A DNA stretch of 37,354 nucleotides from Candidatus Saccharibacteria bacterium (GCA_017983775.1 JAGOAT010000004.1:1-37354); one strand, 5' to 3'; counted from the first letter of the stretch, positions 8,590 through 17,187 are shown. Notes: generated from the letters alone by a model not told the origin. Made by a program: numbers and translations.

Positions 8590-8595
8590 ATTATA
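8590..8595 (-). promoter_or_regulatory. -10 element (TATAAT) for leaderless msrB-msrA mRNA
   Basis: A perfect TATAAT on the minus strand ends 8 nt before the msrB ATG at 8581. No Shine-Dalgarno sequence fits in the gap. It lies back to back with the ATPase promoter at 8603-8631. Confidence 0.6.
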
Positions 8596-8602
8596 TCGAC
8601 TT

Positions 8603-8631
8603 TTGTTTTATCTTGCTACATAAGATAAAAT
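8603..8631 (+). promoter_or_regulatory. Promoter for the P1B ATPase gene
   Basis: TTGTTT at 8603-8608 and TAAAAT at 8626-8631 are separated by 17 bases, the optimal spacing. The expected start leaves a leader of about 40 nt with AAGGAG before ATG 8679. This gene is therefore leadered, unlike its divergent neighbour. Confidence 0.5.
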
Positions 8632-8678
8632 TAAATTTAGCTTCCAGCAATGGACAATCAAGAAATAAGGAGTTTATT

Positions 8679-10529
8679 ATGAAGAAAGTTATCAATTTTA
8701 GCAAAGAATACCCATTCGTAGCTGGAGTAGTAATAATAATCCTACTAGCAATCATCCTTGACCTTACTGGCTTCATCGATCAGGCAAACTTATTACTCGG
8801 AAGTTTCTCTATATTGATGGCATTACGGCTCAGCATCGATATGGTTAAGTCACTTCGTGAAGGACGCTATGGGATAGATATCCTAGCAGTAGTAGCGATC
8901 ATTAGTACTGTAGTAGTCAATGAATACTGGGCATCAATTGTAATAGTCTTGATGATGACTGGCGGTGAAGCCCTGGAAGATTACGCCTCTAGTAGAGCCC
9001 AAAAAGAGCTCAATGCCTTGCTCGACAGAGCTCCCAAAACCGCCCATTTGGTTATTGGTGATAAATTCAAAACTGTAGCACTTTCTACTATTAATCCTGG
9101 AGATACTCTACTAGTCAAGCCAGGTGAAGTTGTTCCAGTCGATGCGATATTACTAGATCAATCAGCGGAATTCGACGAATCCTCCCTGACCGGTGAGAGC
9201 CTGCCTGTCGAACATCAAAAAGGAGAAGAGCTCCTCAGTGGTTCAATCAATGGTGGTGAGGCAATCAAAATCGAAGCGCTCAGATCTTCAAAGCAGAGCC
9301 AGTACCAACAAATCATTGAGCTAGTCAAATCAGCAACTGGCACCGAAGCTCCCTTCGTCAGGCTGGCTGATCGCTATGCTGTACCTTTCACTCTTGTCTC
9401 ATTTACTATTGCCGGAATAGCTTGGATCATCTCGGGTGATGCATTAAGATTTGCACAGGTATTAGTAGTAGCTACTCCCTGCCCTCTTCTCCTTGGTGCA
9501 CCAATCGCTCTAGTATCTGGTATGAGTCGAGCTGCCAAACATGGAATCATTGTCAAAAGTGGCTCAATATTAGAGCGTCTTGCTACCATCAAAAGTGTGG
9601 CCTTTGACAAAACTGGTACTCTGACCAGCGGTGAACCAGTAGTAAGTAAGATTAGTCCTCAGCCAGGGTTTCAGGATCAAGATATTTTACTCTATGCTGC
9701 TAGCGCCGAGCAACAATCTGCTCATATCCTAGCACGCGCATTAGTTAAAGAAGCAACAAATCAAAAACTTGCCCTGGTCTCACCCAAAAAACTTCAAGAG
9801 ACTACTGCCCATGGTATATCAGCAATCATCGAGGGTAAGAAAATTCTGATCGGCAAACAAAGCTTTTTAGACAGCCATCATATTGATCTGTCCAATCAAA
9901 TCAATCAGGCCGGTGAGACTATTGTCTATCTGGCTATTGATCAACAATTCGCAGGAACAATTGCCTTTCGGGACGAAATTCGACCTGAAACCAAGCAAAC
10001 TTTGAAGGATATACAATCTCTTGGCATAAATAATACCCTGATGTTGACTGGCGACAATCAAGCTACTGCCAAACGGATAGCTAGGGAAGTCGGGATTACT
10101 GACTTCCAGGCTGATTGCTTACCTATTGACAAGGTAAATTCGATCAAAAGTGCTCCAGTCCATCCGATCATGATGGTTGGTGATGGTGTCAACGATGCAC
10201 CTGTCCTAGCCGCAGCAGATGTTGGTCTAGCGATGGGAGCTCGTGGCTCAACAGCAGCCAGCGAGACTGCTGATGTCGTAGTTCTGGTCGATGATTTATC
10301 CAGAAGTTACCAAGCAATTCGGATCGCCAAAGACACTATGCAGATCGCAACTCAAAGTATCTGGATCGGTATCGCCATCAGTGTGGGGTTAATGCTAGTC
10401 GCTTCTACCGGAGTCTTGCCTGCCGTGGTTGGCGCTGGACTTCAGGAGCTAGTTGATGTTACAGTGATGATAAATGCCCTGAGAGCACATGGGTCTTGGT
10501 CAACCCAAAATGTCAATCATGATGATTAA
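8679..10529 (+). CDS. Heavy-metal (P1B-type) translocating ATPase
   Basis: Pumps metal ions across the membrane using ATP. From ATG 8679 (preceded by AAGGAG) the protein is 616 aa. It has the actuator motif SLTGESLPV, the membrane motif TPCP (C268) in the fourth core helix, the phosphorylation site DKTGTLT (D310) and the hinge GDGVNDAP (about 501-508). There is no N-terminal metal-binding domain. TPCP replaces the common CPC, and the nucleotide-binding His-Pro dipeptide appears as SAHILARA (His-Ile), so the metal cannot be named with confidence. It is divergent from msrB-msrA and followed by a TspO-like gene. A longer frame from 8613 exists but lies within the promoter region. Confidence 0.9.
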   Translation: MKKVINFSKEYPFVAGVVIIILLAIILDLTGFIDQANLLLGSFSILMALRLSIDMVKSLREGRYGIDILAVVAIISTVVVNEYWASIVIVLMMTGGEALEDYASSRAQKELNALLDRAPKTAHLVIGDKFKTVALSTINPGDTLLVKPGEVVPVDAILLDQSAEFDESSLTGESLPVEHQKGEELLSGSINGGEAIKIEALRSSKQSQYQQIIELVKSATGTEAPFVRLADRYAVPFTLVSFTIAGIAWIISGDALRFAQVLVVATPCPLLLGAPIALVSGMSRAAKHGIIVKSGSILERLATIKSVAFDKTGTLTSGEPVVSKISPQPGFQDQDILLYAASAEQQSAHILARALVKEATNQKLALVSPKKLQETTAHGISAIIEGKKILIGKQSFLDSHHIDLSNQINQAGETIVYLAIDQQFAGTIAFRDEIRPETKQTLKDIQSLGINNTLMLTGDNQATAKRIAREVGITDFQADCLPIDKVNSIKSAPVHPIMMVGDGVNDAPVLAAADVGLAMGARGSTAASETADVVVLVDDLSRSYQAIRIAKDTMQIATQSIWIGIAISVGLMLVASTGVLPAVVGAGLQELVDVTVMINALRAHGSWSTQNVNHDD

Positions 10530-10542
10530 AATTAACAAACAG

Positions 10543-10548
10543 AGGAGG
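10543..10548 (+). promoter_or_regulatory. AGGAGG ribosome binding site that points to an ATC start
   Basis: A perfect AGGAGG lies 4 bases before an in-frame ATC at 10553 and 76 bases before the first in-frame ATG (10625). It is hard to explain unless translation begins at or very near 10553. Confidence 0.6.
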
Positions 10549-10552
10549 CAAA

Positions 10553-11374
10553 ATCAAACAACTAATTAAAGTCTTAACAAAAACCCCGGTATCAGCTTAT
10601 AGCCTAGCCTTAAGCTACTGCATTATGTTGATAGTCAACGGCCTAGCTGGCTCAACAACCTTCATTAATCATCGGAATACCGCCGATGTATCCAATGCCA
10701 ATCTAACCCTCTTCACGCCGGCTGGTTTGACATTTGCCATCTGGGGAATAATCTACCTACTACTTGGAGTATACATCTTGTTTGCACTTGGCGTCATTAA
10801 GTTGCCCAAAGTCAAGCCAACCTCTGTGGTCTACCAAAAGATCAATGGGCTACTCACAATCTCTTCAATCATTAATATATTATGGTTATTATCCTGGCAA
10901 TTCGAAGTATTCTGGCTAACAATAGTCCTAATGATCCTACTCTTGTTGACCCTGATTAGGATACATACACTAGTTTTTGACCTGAAACTAAATACTCAGA
11001 AATCCCTTATACTTCGCATGCCCTTCAGTATTTATTTTGGCTGGATTAGTATAGCAACTGTAGCAAATATCTCTACGGCAATCGTAGCTTGGGACTGGGC
11101 AATGTTTGATAATAATCAAGCAATATGGATGATCGTCACAACCATTACTGCGACTCTTATTGGGCTAACCGTTGGCATTAACAGACAAGACCCTTGGTAC
11201 TTGCTTGTATATGTCTGGGCTTATTTGGGTATAATCATCAGACATCTTAATAATGCTCCTGAAGGATTTGATCAGCAATACCCAGAAATAATCATAGCAG
11301 TTAGCATAATGCTTGTGATTATCCTGGCAGTAATCACAAAATTAATTTTCAAGAGACATAAACCCAAGAAGTAA
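10553..11374 (+). CDS. TspO/MBR-like tryptophan-rich membrane protein, apparent ATC start
   Basis: A polytopic membrane protein of 273 aa if it begins at ATC 10553, or 249 aa from ATG 10625. The extra 24 codons read KQLIKVLTKTPVSAYSLALS, a positively charged head running into a hydrophobic helix, which fits a proper first membrane segment. The pattern LFTPAGLTFAIWGIIYLLL with many later Trp residues (LSWQFEVFW, VAWDWAMF, QDPWYLLVYVWAYLGI) is typical of TspO-like tryptophan-rich sensory proteins of bacteria, which bind tetrapyrroles or take part in stress responses. It follows the ATPase by 23 nt and probably shares its transcript. The ATC start is unusual; a sequencing error or a mutated start is possible. 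Confidence 0.7.
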   Translation: MKQLIKVLTKTPVSAYSLALSYCIMLIVNGLAGSTTFINHRNTADVSNANLTLFTPAGLTFAIWGIIYLLLGVYILFALGVIKLPKVKPTSVVYQKINGLLTISSIINILWLLSWQFEVFWLTIVLMILLLLTLIRIHTLVFDLKLNTQKSLILRMPFSIYFGWISIATVANISTAIVAWDWAMFDNNQAIWMIVTTITATLIGLTVGINRQDPWYLLVYVWAYLGIIIRHLNNAPEGFDQQYPEIIIAVSIMLVIILAVITKLIFKRHKPKK

Positions 11375-11481
11375 TCCATTAGCCTGATTTCTCAAAACTA
11401 TATATGGCTAGATAATTCTTAATAAAACTTGATCAAATAGTGTAATTAGTCCATCAACCCAACGACCTTAGGGCTTAAATT

Positions 11482-11979
11482 CTATGGCCAAATTGATTTT
11501 TGGGCAAACAACCAGCTGTAGATCTGACATGTTGAACCCAAGACCTGACCTTCCCTATTCATCTTACCCAATCTCTCTTGATCTACCCACTCAAACTCTT
11601 GAGACTCTCCTATATCAGGTCGAATCTGATCAGTATAACTCTTTAGGGCATAGCTCATATCAATATGCCGATGTGAGCCATCAGGGGGAAGATCATGCAC
11701 TTCATAATGAAAAGGAATTGGTAGAGTCTTATGACCCTTGCTAACCACCCTTGGTTGATCTGGCTGCAATAATAACTGACACTTCTGAATTATTAAGCCG
11801 GCTTCCTCCAAAAGCTCATGGCTCAAAGCTTGCCAGGGATCCTCATTAAGCTCAATGTGCCCCCCAACTTGCATTAGTTTACCAAGTTTTTTATGTTTGA
11901 CTAGCAAAACTTTCGCTTGATTTGGATGCAAGATAAATACACTAATAGTATAATCATATTCTTTGTGGATATGTGGCAT
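11482..11979 (-). CDS. Nudix hydrolase
   Basis: A 165-aa protein with a Nudix box, GGHIELNEDPWQALSHELLEEAG, which fits GX5EX7REUXEEXGU with HELLEEAG at the core. After the N-terminal ISVFILHPNQAKVLLVKHKK strand pair, this matches the Nudix fold. The substrate is unknown. The start at ATG 11979 is supported by a TATAAT 7 nt upstream. The longer frame to 12045 begins inside a REP-like repeat and should be discarded. The 11375-11481 gap before its end shows no clear terminator. Confidence 0.85.
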   Translation of the reverse strand: MPHIHKEYDYTISVFILHPNQAKVLLVKHKKLGKLMQVGGHIELNEDPWQALSHELLEEAGLIIQKCQLLLQPDQPRVVSKGHKTLPIPFHYEVHDLPPDGSHRHIDMSYALKSYTDQIRPDIGESQEFEWVDQERLGKMNREGQVLGSTCQIYSWLFAQKSIWP

Positions 11980-11986
11980 ATTGGAA

Positions 11987-11992
11987 ATTATA
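11987..11992 (-). promoter_or_regulatory. -10 element (TATAAT) for leaderless Nudix mRNA
   Basis: A perfect TATAAT on the minus strand ends 7 nt before ATG 11979, with no room for a Shine-Dalgarno sequence. Confidence 0.6.
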
Positions 11993-12026
11993 TACCAAGC
12001 TAATAATCCCTCCAAAATCCACGATT

Positions 12027-12086
12027 CGAGGTCAGACCTCGTCAATTTTGATCTGTTGCACTACCCAAATTCAAGGTTAGACCTCG
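12027..12086 (-). repeat. Bipartite REP-like unit 2
   Basis: Palindromes at 12027-12041 (CGAGGTCAGACCTCG) and 12072-12086, with starts 45 bp apart. AACAGAT lies between them on the minus strand. The unit sits between divergent gene starts, so it is not a terminator. Confidence 0.9.
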
Positions 12087-12163
12087 AAAATACTAGATGG
12101 CTATTTTGATAGTCTTCTTGATGATAAGATATTGATATAGACCAATTAATAATAAGGAGAAAA

Positions 12164-12625
12164 ATGACAAAAGAAATTGTTCCAAATCTATGGTTTGATG
12201 GAAAAGCCAAAGAGGCTGCTGAATACTATATATCGGTATTCCCGAATAGCAAGATTCTATCAATCGAGTATTACCCGAATAGTACAGAGGATGGCTTGGC
12301 TGAATTTCAATTGGAGTTAGCCGGACAACCCTTGGTAGTAGAATTTGAATTAAATAATCAACACTTTACTGCAATCAATGCCGGCCCTGAATTTAAATTT
12401 AGCGAAGCAATATCCTTTGCCGTGTTTTGTAAAGATCAGGAAGAAATAGATTACTACTGGAGTAAATTATCTACAGTGCCAGAAGCAGAACAATGTGGCT
12501 GGTGTAAAGACAAGTATGGTCTAAGCTGGCAAATCGTACCTGAGAATATTAATCAGCTTATGAAAAAACCGGATGCCTATAGTAAGATGATGGGGATGAG
12601 AAAGTTGATTATTGCAGAATTTTAG
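12164..12625 (+). CDS. VOC-superfamily protein, PhnB/YjdN-like
   Basis: A 153-aa protein beginning KEIVPNLWFDGKAKEAAEYY. It has the typical FPNSKI, FELNNQHFTAINAGPEFKFSE and CGWCKDKYGLSWQIVP segments of the PhnB-like branch of the vicinal-oxygen-chelate fold (older annotation: 3-demethylubiquinone methyltransferase-like). Such proteins are metal-binding or resistance-type enzymes, and the reaction cannot be told from sequence. AAGGAG precedes the ATG. It is a single gene divergent from the Nudix gene across repeat unit 2. Confidence 0.85.
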   Translation: MTKEIVPNLWFDGKAKEAAEYYISVFPNSKILSIEYYPNSTEDGLAEFQLELAGQPLVVEFELNNQHFTAINAGPEFKFSEAISFAVFCKDQEEIDYYWSKLSTVPEAEQCGWCKDKYGLSWQIVPENINQLMKKPDAYSKMMGMRKLIIAEF

Positions 12626-12666
12626 GAGCCCTTACCAAGCCCCTAGCACAGTACCCCTCTAGCTGT

Positions 12667-12672
12667 TAGAAT
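12667..12672 (+). promoter_or_regulatory. -10 element (TAGAAT) for leaderless UBP-type zinc finger mRNA
   Basis: TAGAAT ends 6 nt before ATG 12679, and no Shine-Dalgarno sequence is seen in between. Confidence 0.45.
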
Positions 12673-12678
12673 AAAATA

Positions 12679-13035
12679 ATGAATCAATATAATCTCTCCA
12701 ACCCAACTCCAGCACCCAGTGGTGATGGCTGTAAAGACTGCCTATCTAGTGACGGCTGGTGGGTACACCTTCGTCGTTGTCTAGAGTGTGGTCAGATTGG
12801 TTGCTGTAATAGCTCACCAAGTCAACATGCAAAAAAACATTGGCAAGAATCAGGGCACAAGCTGATTATGACTTACGAGCCGGAACAAGCTTGGTTTTAT
12901 GACTGGTCAAATGAACAAATGGTCAATCCACCATCAGAAAAAATAACTCCCCCTTTGAGTCACCCCATCGATCAATCTGCACCTGGCCCAGAATACCGCG
13001 TACCAGACAATTGGGAAGGCTTTCTCAATTATTAG
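12679..13035 (+). CDS. UBP-type zinc finger protein
   Basis: A 118-aa protein with CKDCLSSDGWWVHLRRCLECG, then CCNSSPSQHAKKHWQESGH. The Cys/His spacing is that of the ZnF-UBP domain, with WVHLRxCxxCGxxxCCdsS and xHAxxHxxxxxH as its signature. In eukaryotes this fold binds the ubiquitin tail. In bacteria it occurs as small stand-alone proteins of unknown role, often with C-terminal segments like the WFYDW...NPPSEKITPPLSHP here. No partner is visible nearby. Bases 13036-13232 downstream hold no gene or clear terminator. Confidence 0.88.
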   Translation: MNQYNLSNPTPAPSGDGCKDCLSSDGWWVHLRRCLECGQIGCCNSSPSQHAKKHWQESGHKLIMTYEPEQAWFYDWSNEQMVNPPSEKITPPLSHPIDQSAPGPEYRVPDNWEGFLNY

Positions 13036-13232
13036 ACTGATCATTATTGAAGCTTACTTTGATCATCAACCCAATAACTGAGTTGCTTTCATTCTCTATA
13101 GGGGCTTTACTATCACCAAAATATCAAAAATTGATTTATGGGCAAAAATTACATCATATGCCCACTACAAGATAGTGGTCGACTTATTTTCTTAGTTTAC
13201 CACTTTTACCGAGCTAATAATTCATTTATTTA

Positions 13233-13970
13233 TTACTTCCGTTCCTCTAGTAGATGCTCACGACATTGATATAAATACTGGGTTATTCTCTTATATAATT
13301 CATCTTCTCTCTCTAAACTTATGCGCTTCAGATTTCCCCAAAGTGGTTCACCTCCACGTAGGTATGCAACCATCTGGTTATAGAAAAATGCTGCGTTGTA
13401 CGACTCGAGCCCACATGGGATATTCCCACCTCCTATAATCTGTATAATATTAGCTTCATCACGTTCAGGGCTTTCACCTTTCAAGAAAATAACTTCCCTA
13501 TCTCTACTGCTTAATATCTCATTAATAGTATCTGGTGTTGGTATACCAGTAATCACATCTTGTCCGATTCGATTACAGCCTATCTCCACCCCCATTTCTT
13601 CAAGTGCAGGTCTTACTCTCCCAGCCACAACAATATCCCTATATGGCAATGCGGGCACTTCTAAACATGGCCTCATGCTCTCTACTCCAATTACTAAGCC
13701 TCTAGGAGAAACTCTGATAACAACTTCCTTAATAGGATCACCAGTAGCAACACCCCATACTTGATACTCTCCTGGAGGTATCTTCTTAAAATCTTCGGGA
13801 TTAACTAAATAGGAAACTAAAGCAGGCCGAATTTCTTTAGAACTCTCATAAGGCGATATTGGAGGTATCAGTCTAACATCTTTAGGTAAATCTGTTATAT
13901 ACTCAACACCCCCAATCTCAACCTTTCTTAAGTCCCAACTTCTCGCACATTCTTCAGACGGATTATCCAT
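13233..13970 (-). CDS. Unrecognised 245-aa protein
   Basis: I do not recognise the family. I start it at ATG 13970, which has an AGGAAG 8 bases upstream; an in-frame TTG at 13991 is less likely. The protein is soluble. It has a beta-rich first half (EVVIRVSPRGLVIGVES, then VPALPYRDIVVAGRVRPALE), a central IIQIIGGGNIPCGLESYNA segment and a charged helical C-terminus. No membrane segment or signal is seen. The roughly 110-base AT-rich stretch between it and the next minus-strand gene (13971-14082) could hold its promoter. Confidence 0.6.
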   Translation of the reverse strand: MDNPSEECARSWDLRKVEIGGVEYITDLPKDVRLIPPISPYESSKEIRPALVSYLVNPEDFKKIPPGEYQVWGVATGDPIKEVVIRVSPRGLVIGVESMRPCLEVPALPYRDIVVAGRVRPALEEMGVEIGCNRIGQDVITGIPTPDTINEILSSRDREVIFLKGESPERDEANIIQIIGGGNIPCGLESYNAAFFYNQMVAYLRGGEPLWGNLKRISLEREDELYKRITQYLYQCREHLLEERK

Positions 13971-14082
13971 GCTGCCCACTTCCTGTATCAAAACTTCCCC
14001 CTTAGCAAGTTAATGTTTGTAATCTATAAAAACATAGTAGTTTTACAATAACATGGATATCATATTATTGTAATATTATATA

Positions 14083-14514
14083 CTAACCAAAAAGTAGCTT
14101 ACCTGATTGATAATGTGCATCCAACCCTTCCAACATCTCAGCCAAGTTCGTCAAATCCAAGTCCCCAAATCTCTTAAATCTAATGCAACTCTTCCCTACG
14201 CTAACCTTGCCAAGTCTATCCGCATAGCGCTCTGCAACATATTTGCCATCTATTACTGCACAGGCATATATCGCCATATAATTCTTTTGATTGGCCAAAC
14301 CAATGATGGGCCATTCTCCTGGGGTTTTCATACTTCTGCTTTGATAGCTCATCATCCCATACCCCAAACCTGCTCCACCCCCCATGCCTTGATAAAGCGT
14401 CGGCTTACAATGTGGCGCATATTTTCGAATTAATTTATCAGCTTCACGCAAGTCCAACTCTCGCTCTCCAGCTTTCTTAAAATATTCTTCTATAGTGCTA
14501 GCCTCAATCTTCAT
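14083..14514 (-). CDS. DUF1801 (YdhG-like) protein
   Basis: A 143-aa protein with EASTIEEYFKKAGERELDLR at the start, then MGGGAGLGYGMMSYQSRSMK and WPIIGLANQKNYMAIYACAV. This layout fits the DUF1801/YdhG family, whose Bacillus member has been described as an iron chaperone. That function should not be assumed here. The C-terminal CIRFKRFGDLDLTNLAEMLE fits the family's conserved end. It is divergent from the DUF1697 gene across repeat unit 3. A second DUF1801 gene lies at 22629. Confidence 0.75.
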   Translation of the reverse strand: MKIEASTIEEYFKKAGERELDLREADKLIRKYAPHCKPTLYQGMGGGAGLGYGMMSYQSRSMKTPGEWPIIGLANQKNYMAIYACAVIDGKYVAERYADRLGKVSVGKSCIRFKRFGDLDLTNLAEMLEGLDAHYQSGKLLFG

Positions 14515-14567
14515 ATACCTAGCTTACTACAAAACATGACTAATTAAAATCATCCATAGTGGCATTA

Positions 14568-14627
14568 CGAGGTTAGACCTCGTCAATTTTAATCTGTTCG
14601 GATAGTGCAAATCGAGGTCAGACCTCG
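14568..14627 (-). repeat. Bipartite REP-like unit 3
   Basis: Palindromes at 14568-14582 (CGAGGTTAGACCTCG) and 14613-14627 (CGAGGTCAGACCTCG), with starts 45 bp apart. AACAGAT lies between them on the minus strand. The unit sits between divergent gene starts. Confidence 0.9.
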
Positions 14628-14676
14628 ATTTTTGACTAGTGAAGTTGGGGAGCAATCTAAAATGCTTGATTTGATA

Positions 14677-14682
14677 TATAAT
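14677..14682 (+). promoter_or_regulatory. -10 element (TATAAT) for leaderless DUF1697 mRNA
   Basis: TATAAT ends 8 nt before ATG 14691, with no Shine-Dalgarno sequence between. Confidence 0.6.
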
Positions 14683-14690
14683 GTATTCAT

Positions 14691-15230
14691 ATGAAATTTA
14701 TTACATTGCTACGTGGGATCAATGTCGGTGGTAAGAATAAAGTAGCAATGCCTGAGCTACGACAATGTCTTGAAAATGCAGGATTTGACAATGTAGTGAC
14801 CTATATAAATTCTGGCAATATCATCTTTGAATCAAACGAAACCAACCTAGAAAAACTAACTAATATCATCGAATTATCTATAAAAGATCGTTTTGACCTA
14901 CAAATTCCCTGTTTGGTTATCCAGGCAGACGAACTAATAACCACCCTTGTCCAGGCACCAGAATGGTGGGATAAGGAAGGTGGCAAACATAATGCCATAT
15001 TTGTAATGGCCCCAATGGATGCCAAAACAATAGTTGAAACAATTGGTGAGATAAAACCAACCTATGAAAGGGTTGCGATATCTGGTCGGATAATATTCTG
15101 GTCAGCTCCTCTTGAGACCTTTAGCAAGACCAGATACTCAAAAATTGTTAAGTCAAACTACTACCAGTATATTACCATCCGAAACTCCAAGACGACCAAG
15201 AAACTCTCCCAAATTTGTCAATCTAATTAA
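14691..15230 (+). CDS. DUF1697 family protein
   Basis: A 179-aa protein starting FITLLRGINVGGKNKVAMPE, followed by AGFDNVVTYINSGNIIFES. This is the exact DUF1697 opening (LLRGINVGGxNxxxMxxLR, then YINSGNxxF). The family is widespread in bacteria, and no biochemical function is established. It is 16 nt upstream of the MauE/DoxX-like gene and probably co-transcribed with it. Confidence 0.93.
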   Translation: MKFITLLRGINVGGKNKVAMPELRQCLENAGFDNVVTYINSGNIIFESNETNLEKLTNIIELSIKDRFDLQIPCLVIQADELITTLVQAPEWWDKEGGKHNAIFVMAPMDAKTIVETIGEIKPTYERVAISGRIIFWSAPLETFSKTRYSKIVKSNYYQYITIRNSKTTKKLSQICQSN

Positions 15231-15246
15231 TTAACCTAGGAGAAAT

Positions 15247-15780
15247 ATGCCTCACGACAACCAAAATTCAACCCCAACAGACAATCTAGCCTTACCAAAA
15301 AGACCATGGACAGATTGGATACCCTTACTGATAGTCATAGCCTACATTGCAGGACTTAGTCTAATAACTGCTCAATTAACATCCATCAATATTGCCAACC
15401 TAATGAATTACATGATGGGTTATTTCTTTATAATATTCTCATTATTCAAACTAATTGATTTGCCAGGCTTTGCCATGGGTTATAGTAAATATGATCTAAT
15501 CAGCAAGCAATGGTACAATTGGGGCTATATCGCACCCTTTATCGAACTGTCCCTGGGGGTTTGGTATATCTTATGGCCTAATAGTATTATCCTAAACTTG
15601 GTTACTCTACTCTACTCTCTGATTATTGTTATCGGAGTCAGTAAGAAGCTAGCTAAACGAGAAATTTTTATCTGTGCTTGTCTCGGTACAGTCCTAAAGG
15701 TACCCCTGACAAAAGTTAGCTTGATTGAATACTTGATTATGGCTATCATGGCTAGCTACATGCTAATTAGCTTAATATAG
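15247..15780 (+). CDS. MauE/DoxX-like redox-associated membrane protein
   Basis: A 177-aa protein with about four to five membrane helices, a short polar N-terminus and AGGAG before its ATG. The C-terminal CACLGTVLKVPLTKVSLIEY resembles the MauE/DoxX superfamily pattern found in small membrane partners of thiol or metal systems. The paired central FFIIFSLFKLIDLPGFAMGY segment also fits. Its role is presumably electron or sulfur handling in the membrane, by family analogy only. The nearby msrAB and P1B ATPase genes give a loose redox/metal context. Confidence 0.7.
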   Translation: MPHDNQNSTPTDNLALPKRPWTDWIPLLIVIAYIAGLSLITAQLTSINIANLMNYMMGYFFIIFSLFKLIDLPGFAMGYSKYDLISKQWYNWGYIAPFIELSLGVWYILWPNSIILNLVTLLYSLIIVIGVSKKLAKREIFICACLGTVLKVPLTKVSLIEYLIMAIMASYMLISLI

Positions 15781-15879
15781 CTAGAAATATTAGCCTCTAT
15801 CATACCTGTTTTCAATAATTATTAGTTTTTTTCTGCAAAGGCGCACCCCGCAAAACCTCCAAAACTAATGTTGGAAATA

Positions 15880-17085
15880 CTATTGCTTGTTGTTTTCAAT
15901 AAAAGTTAGCGCGTAACCAATTCTACCTGCCCTGCCAGTTCTACCAATACGATGAACATAATTATCATAAGTTTGGGGCAATGAATAATTGATCACATGA
16001 GAAATATCAGAAACATCAAGCCCCCTAGCTGCTACATCAGTAGCGACCAAAACCTTGACCTCACTACGCTTGAACCGGTGAAGAACTTTTTGACGTTGAG
16101 ACTGGTTGCGGCCTCCATGAATAGCATCCGCCAAGAATCCCCTACTCGCCAATTCCTTCGAGAGAGACTCGACACCACGTTGAGTGTCTTCAAATATTAT
16201 CGTCTTCGTCGTGGTTTCTTTGACCAAGACAGCGTGTAGCATATCAAGCTTATTATCAGATCTGTGACTGATGATATTTTGCTCAATATTACTACTCGTG
16301 TCTCCAGATTTTACAGAAATATGGACGGGATTATTTGAGAATTTCTCTATAATGCCTTGCACCCTCTGGTCCAAAGTAGCTGAGAAATATAGATTCTGCC
16401 GTCGTGGATCAGTGTGAGACAAGATTAGTGATATATCTTTGACAAAACCCATGTCCAGCATCCTATCGACTTCGTCCAGAACTACCATATTACAATCATT
16501 AAGCCTAAGTGATTTGCGCTCCAGATGATCTTTGACTCTACCTGGTGTGCCAATAATTATCCTGGGGTTGCGGCGTAAATCTCGAAGCTGCAAACCTATT
16601 GGCATTCCGCCTATTAGCAAAGCGCTATCCAGTTGACTCGTTTTGCCAATCTCTCTACAAGCCTGCTCTATCTGCTCTGCCAATTCTCTTGTCGGTGCAA
16701 TAATTACAGCCTTTGATCTGGAGTCATTGAGCAATCTATGGATTACGGGAATAGCAAAAGCTGCTGTTTTACCCGTACCAGTATTGGCAATACCAATCAC
16801 ATCCTTGCCTATCAAAGCTGGAGGTATTGCTTGGTCTTGAATTGCGGTTGGGATCTTGTAGCCCATATTCTTAAGATTTGTATTGACCCTTGGATTCAAT
16901 TTGAAATCATCAAAATAATGCGTTGGCTGGTAAGCCTGAACTACACTAGGTCTTGCCTGACGAATAAATTTTGAGGGGTCTATATAATCTTTTTTTGGTC
17001 CTCGTTTTGATCGCCGTTGACGAGATGAGCTGAAAACTTTACCCTGACTCTTGCGAGCAGAATAGTGAGAAGATTTTTGATACAT
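15880..17085 (-). CDS. DEAD-box (DEVD) ATP-dependent RNA helicase
   Basis: Unwinds structured RNA in ribosome assembly or mRNA turnover. The protein is 401 aa. It has a basic 50-residue N-terminus, the Q-motif region (PTAIQDQAIP), NTGTGKT (101-107), PTRELAEQ (131-138), GTPGR near 179-183, DEVD (204-207) in place of DEAD, then SATL. The C-terminal RecA domain carries ATDVAARGLDV and HRIGRTGRAGR. The DEVD change keeps the Mg-binding Asp-Glu and should not kill ATP hydrolysis. The start at ATG 17085 has a TAAGGA site. An unusually long leader (about 100 nt) with a hairpin precedes it, suggesting regulation such as cold response or autoregulation. Confidence 0.94.
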   Translation of the reverse strand: MYQKSSHYSARKSQGKVFSSSRQRRSKRGPKKDYIDPSKFIRQARPSVVQAYQPTHYFDDFKLNPRVNTNLKNMGYKIPTAIQDQAIPPALIGKDVIGIANTGTGKTAAFAIPVIHRLLNDSRSKAVIIAPTRELAEQIEQACREIGKTSQLDSALLIGGMPIGLQLRDLRRNPRIIIGTPGRVKDHLERKSLRLNDCNMVVLDEVDRMLDMGFVKDISLILSHTDPRRQNLYFSATLDQRVQGIIEKFSNNPVHISVKSGDTSSNIEQNIISHRSDNKLDMLHAVLVKETTTKTIIFEDTQRGVESLSKELASRGFLADAIHGGRNQSQRQKVLHRFKRSEVKVLVATDVAARGLDVSDISHVINYSLPQTYDNYVHRIGRTGRAGRIGYALTFIENNKQ

Positions 17086-17119
17086 GATAATAAATCCTTA
17101 CATGATTAGATAATAATTA

Positions 17120-17145
17120 GTCGATTGTCTACAATGAAAATCGAC
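17120..17145 (-). promoter_or_regulatory. Hairpin in the helicase mRNA leader
   Basis: GTCGATT and AATCGAC form a 7-bp stem with a 12-nt loop. It lies inside the predicted leader between the -10 at 17188-17193 and the start codon at 17085. RNA helicase genes are often controlled through their leaders; the role here is inferred. Confidence 0.4.
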
Positions 17146-17187
17146 CCAATCCTCGTATGTCTGGATTCATTAGAAACAATATTAATG

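Noticed and set aside
11980-12045. Longer start for the Nudix gene at 12045
   Set aside because: Its first codons come from repeat unit 2 and it lies upstream of the TATAAT at 11987-11992.
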